DNA from: Hibiscus mutabilis | Lineage: Eukaryota > Streptophyta > Magnoliopsida > Malvales > Malvaceae | Length of the DNA stretch: 64,000 nt | Assembly: GCA_019671005.1 (NCBI GenBank) | Contig: CM033723.1 | Span: 17,871,254 to 17,935,253, forward strand | Direction: 5' to 3' | Part shown: piece after piece, positions 57,751 through 64,000 of the stretch | Layout: each line of letters begins with the position of its first letter | Numbering within the stretch: position 1 is the stretch's first letter | Notes under the pieces: generated by a model | Told to the model about the DNA's origin: nothing | The model's input: only the letters and a program-made list of their open reading frames with translations | Database searches by the model: none | Position numbers and translations under genes: made by a program

Positions 57751-59990
57751 TGTAACACCCCAAAAACTGGGTTAGGATTTTCAGTGAAATAAATTAGGAC
57801 CTTTCAATGGGGTTACTAAGAGAGTAAATAAAATCATGGATAAACAAGGAATTTAGCAAAGAGAATTGGTTTGAAATAAATTGAAACATAAGTAGGGTGA
57901 CCGAATTGGAATAATAAAAGAGATAGATATATGGATCAAATTGAAATAAGAGAGAAAAAATTTGCTTTGCATGGCTATTTTTCCCTTGTTGCATGGTGTA
58001 GGACATGTGGTTATGTTGTGAATTATCATTCAAATTGAAAAGAAAATGAAAATAGAAGGGAGAAAGAGAAGGAACAACAACTATGTTAGGGGAAAAGAGA
58101 GAGGGAAAATCTCTCATCTTTCTCTTCATTTCTCTCCATATCCATTGTTGAAGGAGCTTGAGAGCTAGCTTGGAAAGCATGGAATTTGCTGGAAATTAGT
58201 AGTTTGGAGACATAATTGGGTCTTGGTTATGAAGATATCTTGGAGGAAGAAGGTATTGGTTTTTAACCTAGCTAATTATTTTTGAATCTTTGAGGAAATG
58301 ATATTATTGCTTTGATTTAAGAATGAAAGCATGCTGGAATTTTGAATTATTGATGATTGAATTGAGAATGAGTTGTGGGTTGAATTAGTTAAGTTTGAAG
58401 CATTTAAATTAGCTATAAACAAAGGTTAAATGTAATCTGCCCAGAGGACTCTGTTCTGACAGTAAGTTTAGAAATTCATAAAAAATTGAATCTGTTGATA
58501 TAGAAGATGAATTTTATATGTGTATAACCATGTGTGAGTCTAGTTTAATCTCCAACAAACGGTGATTGATTTTGAGTTCAAAATCAAAAGTTATGAATTT
58601 TTAAGTGAAAGTAGTGCAGAAAAACTGGAGGCAGATTCTGCTCTGGACAGTTTCTGTTTTGAAACTTCTAAAAATTCTCTTAATTGTTGTAGAACTTGTT
58701 AAATTATGAGGCTTATACCGTTAAAACCGTGGTTGAATCTAGTTTGTAAAGGTGTAAAGAACTTAAAATTTCAGTGTATACTCTATTCTAGAGAGACAAT
58801 TCTTTGATGATAGCTCAAGTTGTCAAAAGTTGGAAATAAGGATTTATCTTGGAAATGGAATGGAGGAATGCTTACTATATGTATGATTAATGCTTGAATG
58901 ATGATATTGGTTATGAATTTTGAGTAAATGTGTGATGAAAGGTATGGATATTAATAGTTGTATGTGTATTTCTTGAATTAAAGATTGGTGGAAGAAGCAA
59001 GGTCAAGGAAGGAGGGACAGTTCAAAATCAAAGGGCTCGGGTGAATCAAGTATCGAATGAAGAAAGCTTCGATGTAATTAGTGGATCGAGATATCCCGTA
59101 ACTTTGGGATATAAGGTGAGTGTAACTAAACCTTTGTGTGAAAGATGATGTTAAATTAAATATCATTAAAATAAATTCCTCAGACCGAAATACCATGTTG
59201 GTTCAAATCCAAGGATAATTAAAGATTGAGAAATGATAAGAAGAAGGATAAACAATCAATGAATGGTAAATGGACAGTTATAGTTGTAATAGCTATAAAT
59301 AAGATAGGTTCAAATTGAACTAAATAATCTTATAATTTAATGCGCTTGGTCAAATGATGCATAAGGGTGCAATTACAGGTAAGATTAAGGTTATGTGAAT
59401 GTTAGTATCTCTTTGATTGAGTGTTTGATGATAATTTAATTAGGTAAGTTATATATTTTGATTTGAGAAATATTAATGAATCATGTGACATGAACTATGA
59501 TCTATGAATGTTTATGTTTGTATCCGAAAGGCATGAAGTTATATTTTATTGATATAAATTGATAATTTTGAAGATGCATGAGAAATATTGTGATACAAGT
59601 AAATAAATCAATCGAGTCATACTCCTTTTGATCAATCAAATATGGAGCTATGTTCATCTATGATCTGGATAAGACATGTTATTTGATTATCTAAATAAGG
59701 AGCTAAGCTTAACTCTGAAAAAACCTTGGTTTCGAGTCAGTTATAGGTATAGTTGGCATGCCATAAGGTCCATAGAGCTCGTATTTATGATGGACTACGG
59801 TCTTTATTTGGCGACTGTAGGAGGGAAGTGTTATGGTCATTTGGCGACAGTAGGAGGGATTGACTACTTTGTATACATTCTTTGGCGACAGTTGGTTAGG
59901 GATTCGAGAATCGAGACTACTTGACTACCAAGGTTATAAAATCAAATTTAATATGATTGGAACATATCCAAAACATTAAGATAAGTGATT
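57751..59990 (+). repeat. Ty3-type LTR (forward), interrupted
   Basis: Begins TGTAACACCCCAAAAACTGG. It shows long non-coding LTR-like text, including three copies of 'ttggcgacagtaggaggga'-type units near 59807-59900. No LTR end or PBS is reached before the minus-strand element at 59991. Treated as the 5' part of a forward element inserted in the inverted Athila LTR. Confidence 0.6.
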
Positions 59991-62900
59991 TGTAACCCCT
60001 CGACCCGGCCTAATCGCAAGACCGAACCGAGCAAGCTATATTAGGTTTATCGAAGTAAACCGGGAAGATGAAACCTAAAACGCGACCATTTTTTTCTTTT
60101 ATCTTGTCTAGATGCATTATTACTTTCCTACATGTACATACTGTTCATAGGTGATGACTCGTCTCAATCGGGCATCAAAACGATATCTAATTGGGCACAA
60201 ACGCAATTTAGAGAACAAATTGAAATTTCAACAAAACTCAAGGACTTTACCCAATTTTATGTTACCATCCTTTAATTAAATATATTCCATGCTTACATGT
60301 CGAAAATCAACTTAATACGATCATCCATGCTCATTCAATTGATAAAACAAGACCCAGGGACTAAAATGAAAGAAACCAAAACTGCCTTTCCATGACATTA
60401 ACAGAATTAACTGACTCCGTATCGATATGCTAAGGCCTGTATGGATACGGTATTGCAAACTCATTTCGGTATGCCGAGCACCATACCGGTACGCCACTTC
60501 GAATACAAAAATCCCTTTTTAATTTTTAATACATCGTACCGATACGGTCATCCAGTGTTTCGGTACACAGGCTCGTTCCAAAAAGGTGAGATTCCAATAA
60601 CAATAAAGTGTATCGAAACGCCTACACTCGAATCGAAACACCCTACCCAGAATTGCCTAGTCGTACCAATACGGTCCCCCGCGTATCGATACGCCTGGGC
60701 CTGTAATGTCAAATTTGTCTAGTTCTTCACTCGAATCTAGATGCATTTGGGTCCTAGCAACTTGCATACATGCATACCAACAACCATAAACATATAAACT
60801 CACATCTATGCTAAGATTAAACATCCTAAGCAAACTCATGTTTCCAAAAGATCACTCTAGAGGCATGCTTCTTAAACCACTTTGCTAAACTTACCAAAAT
60901 ACACACAAATAGGCCAATCTCAGCATAAGCATCATAACCACACAACCCACACAACATAATAAACTTGCTCAAACCATCACAACACGACAATCAACAAGTA
61001 AGTTCTAGATGTATACCTAAGCAATCATTCAATCACAACTATAAGCAAGGATTAACGTCAAGTTTAGCATCTTCAAACCATCCTCAAGACCCAGCATAGT
61101 AACATACTTAAAATCCATAAGGAAACAAAATTACAATTCCCAAAAAGCATGGCGAACACATTGCCTTATTAACCGAAATACAAACCGAGTTCATACTCAA
61201 ACTTGTAAATGTCCTTGTATCACTTAGCCTTGCCTCTTGCTGCCCCCAAACCTTAATGCTCTACATCATTAGGAAAAAGAGAGCGTAAGCACACTTTCTT
61301 AGTGAGGAGCTCATACAACAATGATGCACTAAAACCATTTGAAAACTATATGCTTGTTTTCCAAAAACATGCTTACAACCAAAGCATTTTTCCATGATTC
61401 CAACCGAATCAAAACATAATAACCTTTATGCAACATCATGTACATTCCATGCTTAAATATCCAAAGCATTAAATCATAAACCATGCTTAAATATCCAAAG
61501 CATTAAATCATAAACCATGCTTAAATCCCAAAGCATTAAAAATAGGTTCAACACATGAACTTTCTCATATGTTGGCATTTATAGTGACCCAGATAGACTA
61601 CCTCTATCCTATACATATCGGATACACGGATCTCTCATACCATGCCTAGTTAAACCGCATGATATCCCAAACCTTGCCTAGTTAAACTGCAAGATTTGAT
61701 ACCCTCGCCTAGTTAAACTGCGAGATTCCACCCTTGCCTAGTTAAACCGCAAGTATACCGACCTTCCCTAGTTAAACCGCAAGATCACCATCAATTTGGG
61801 TTGCCTAGTTAAATCGTATGCCCCAAATGTGGTCCCCAACAGTCCGAGTGGCCTTGTTAAACCGCCATACCTCAAGGACCCATGGCCATGATTGATTTTG
61901 TTCATAATTTATAGTGCACTTTTAATCCCATTGCATGCCAACTATATCCGATTATTTTCTCACCATGTCACACAGCCAATATACCAATTACTTTATGCTT
62001 TACAATGCATTATACAAAGCATCACATATGCAAGTCTCATTGCTAATGTAATAATACCATTCCCAACCGGAATGAAAACCAATGTTCACTAGCATTTAAT
62101 ATACTTTTAAACCCCTGCATATGTACTCAAAATCATGCATTTCCAGTAAGTAAGTCATACCATGTTTATCACCAAAACATGCAAACCACATGCTCATATC
62201 CAAGCTGATATTCAAGAGAAAATAAGGGAAACTTACTTCCGAGCTTAGGTAAGTGTCTCACGCTTACCGTAAACTCCCAACAACCTTTACAAACCTTTGT
62301 AAAGCATTTAAAACCAGTTTCCACTCACCGATACGCTTCGCCTTCCTTGCCAACGCAATACAAGCTCTCGACAAGCAACAAAACAACGTCAAGCTTCTTC
62401 GCCTTGATTATCCCCTATTTTAAACACATAAAACTAAAGGATAAAGGCATCATTATGCATTCAAACCACTACTTCGAAGCAAAACCCCGCAACTCTCAGA
62501 TTGCCCACTTAGAAACCATCCGAAACAAACCGAAATCATCATTAAACGTTTCTGAAACTTAACCCAACCACAAAAAAAATGATTCAACCCATCAATCAAC
62601 ATCAATTAACATCCAAAAACCTTTTCCCAACATCCTTTTACTTCCAGCAAATATTAAACTTGAATATCATCACAAAAACTTAAATCTAACAACCTAAACA
62701 ATTAGAGATCCAAGAGTTTCAGGATTCTATTGATAAAAACAACTTATCAGCATCATAATACATCCAAAATATGTATTAAATCAATCTTAAACACTGGAAA
62801 TCAGATCCACTTCAAAAATTATCTTGTTACATCAATTTACTCAATCAAACATTGATAAATCATTAAAATCAGTTTACAATCAATAAATCAAGGATCAAAT

Positions 62901-63583
62901 AATTTGGAATTTCAGTAAAGAACCATACAATAGAGGAGATCACGGACCTTACCCCTATAGTGAGATTTCTCCCTCAATTGGTTTGATAAAAGCTAAGAAA
63001 ACACAAAATTTAGATGATATTTTGTAAAAAACAGTATTAATTAATCAATTACCAATCATAAAAACAAGTTAAAAGACTTCTCACCGCTGGATTTTGATGA
63101 AAACTTGAGTGTTTGGCTGAGGAGAGAGTGGATAGAAAAGTTGAGAGAAAGGTTACGTGAATTTTCTTTAAAGAGCTAACTAACTTTTTAACTAAAATCC
63201 CTTTTTAATTAACTTTAAAAAACATGTTAAAATATCTTTAATTAAGGGAGAAATCATCAGAAAAAAACTTGGTAAAATAGCTCCTTAAAGATTCTAAGAA
63301 TTTGTCCCTTTTCATTTTAGTCACCTTTAAAAAACAGTTTTCAAAACTTGCATTTTGGTCACCAGCCAAAATGTCTAATTTCTGAATCTTATTTTCCAAA
63401 TTTGATTGCGCCATTATCCTTAATATAATTAATAATGATTTTAGAATATTTTTCCTCCATTTTATCACCTTCAAAAATATTTAAACCAATTAAATCCTGA
63501 AACTGACCCGAAACTCTAATACCGGTCCACCGGACCTTCGAACCAACCTTTAAAACATCTAAGCCCAAAACGGGGTGTTACAA
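59991..63583 (-). repeat. 3' LTR of a second chromovirus (minus strand)
   Basis: On the plus strand it starts TGTAACCCCTCGACCCGGCC and ends CGGGGTGTTACA. Reversed, it begins TGTAACACCCCGTTTTGGGC, the same start as 8880 and 16670, and ends in 'aggccgggt...gggttaca' like those LTRs. 3593 bp, longer than the other two. It carries eight or so units of 'gcggtttaactaggc' (about 61640-61870, reversed) and the GTATCGATACG-type cluster (60418-60695). Confidence 0.88.
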
Positions 63584-64000
63584 ATCTCCCCCACTTCATA
63601 AATTTCGTCCTTGAAATTACCTGAAGGAAACAAATGCGAAAATTGCTCCATCATATCCGACTTGCTTTCCCAAGTGGCTTCCTCAACACCTCGGTGTCGC
63701 CACAAGACCTTCACAAGCTCAATCGTCTTATCACGAAGAACTTTACTGCTAGAATCAAGGATCTCCACCGGTTTCTCATCGTAGGACAAATCTAGCCTCA
63801 ACTCTATATGCTCCACCGGCATAACATGCGAAGGATCCGACTGATACCTCCGTAACATAGATACATGAAACACATCATGTATTTTCTCCAGCTAGGGAGG
63901 CAACCTCAACCGATAAGCCACATGACCTACACGCTCAATAATCTCGTACGGTCCAATAAACCTTGGACTAAGCTTACCCTTACGTTCGAATCTCATCACC
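63559..64000 (-). pseudogene. Chromovirus integrase tail with chromodomain-like end
   Basis: Minus strand from the window edge: FERKGKLSPRFIGPYEIIER, VGHVAYRLRLPP, a TAG where Glu is usual (about 63892), LEKIHDVFHVSMLRRYQSDP, then VEILDSSSKVLRDKTIELVK and LWRHRGVEEATWESKSDM. This is the same protein end as at 16314-16657 but better preserved. The frame reads through the polypurine tract and stops inside the LTR at 63559. RT and the rest of integrase must lie beyond base 64000. Confidence 0.92.
63584..63597 (-). other. Polypurine tract of the minus-strand chromovirus
   Basis: Reversed, it reads aagtgggggagatt directly before the LTR start TGTAACA. Confidence 0.88.

Noticed and set aside
63238..63474. 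Minus-strand ORF in the LTR
   Set aside because: Matches LTR sequence also seen at 8940-9140 and 16750-16950; chance open frame.

Overview
This window looks like intergenic DNA from a higher-plant nuclear genome. It is AT-rich, packed with nested LTR retrotransposons and foldback DNA transposons, and has only one recognisable host-gene locus. A eudicot is likely. The mix of Athila, Tat and chromovirus elements with long LTRs opening TGTAACACCCC would fit Malvaceae such as cotton, but that is an impression only; nothing here proves the species. No intact protein-coding gene was found, and every coding region seen carries stops or frameshifts.

Layout. 1-4858: 3' part of an Athila-type Ty3/gypsy element (integrase tail, env-like ORF, polypurine tract, LTR). 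5097-6321: a Mutator-like (MULE) foldback element with a hAT-type MITE inserted in one arm, both with intact target-site duplications (TSDs). About 7660-23210: a Tat-lineage element with gag and long 3' repeat arrays but no pol; its gag is split at 8879 by a complete chromovirus (8880-19291, two LTRs, TSD AGTTG). 23211-29369: end of another Ty3-type LTR abutting a 5'-truncated Ty1/copia element with its 3' LTR. 29370-33132: unrecognised sequence ending in a 41-bp tandem array that is split by a second hAT MITE. 33133-38239: LTR, primer-binding site, leader and gag of a second Tat-lineage element, again with no pol.

38240-44549: AT-rich DNA with two MULEs; the second (42317-44540) carries a long inverted pair of telomere-like CCCTAAA/TTTAGGG arrays. 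45028-46090: the host locus, a minus-strand SAM-domain gene with a promoter-like upstream region but a frameshift near its start and an in-frame TAG before the SAM domain. 46315-47181: two head-to-tail RNase H fragments. 47187-53156: A-rich minisatellites and a further MULE. 53166-55674: a MULE whose right arm holds a solo LTR (TSD ACGGT). 55921-64000: a stack in which Athila gag/protease is cut by an inverted Athila-type LTR, then by a forward Ty3 LTR, then by a minus-strand chromovirus related to the one at 8880-19291.

The most useful results are exact insertion boundaries for eight elements (TSDs readable by eye), the repeated occurrence of gag-without-pol Tat elements, the telomere-like and tRNA-like cargo of the MULE arms, and the decayed SAM gene. 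I see no convincing undescribed functional system; the closest candidates are the telomere-like foldback MULE and the gag-only Tat elements.
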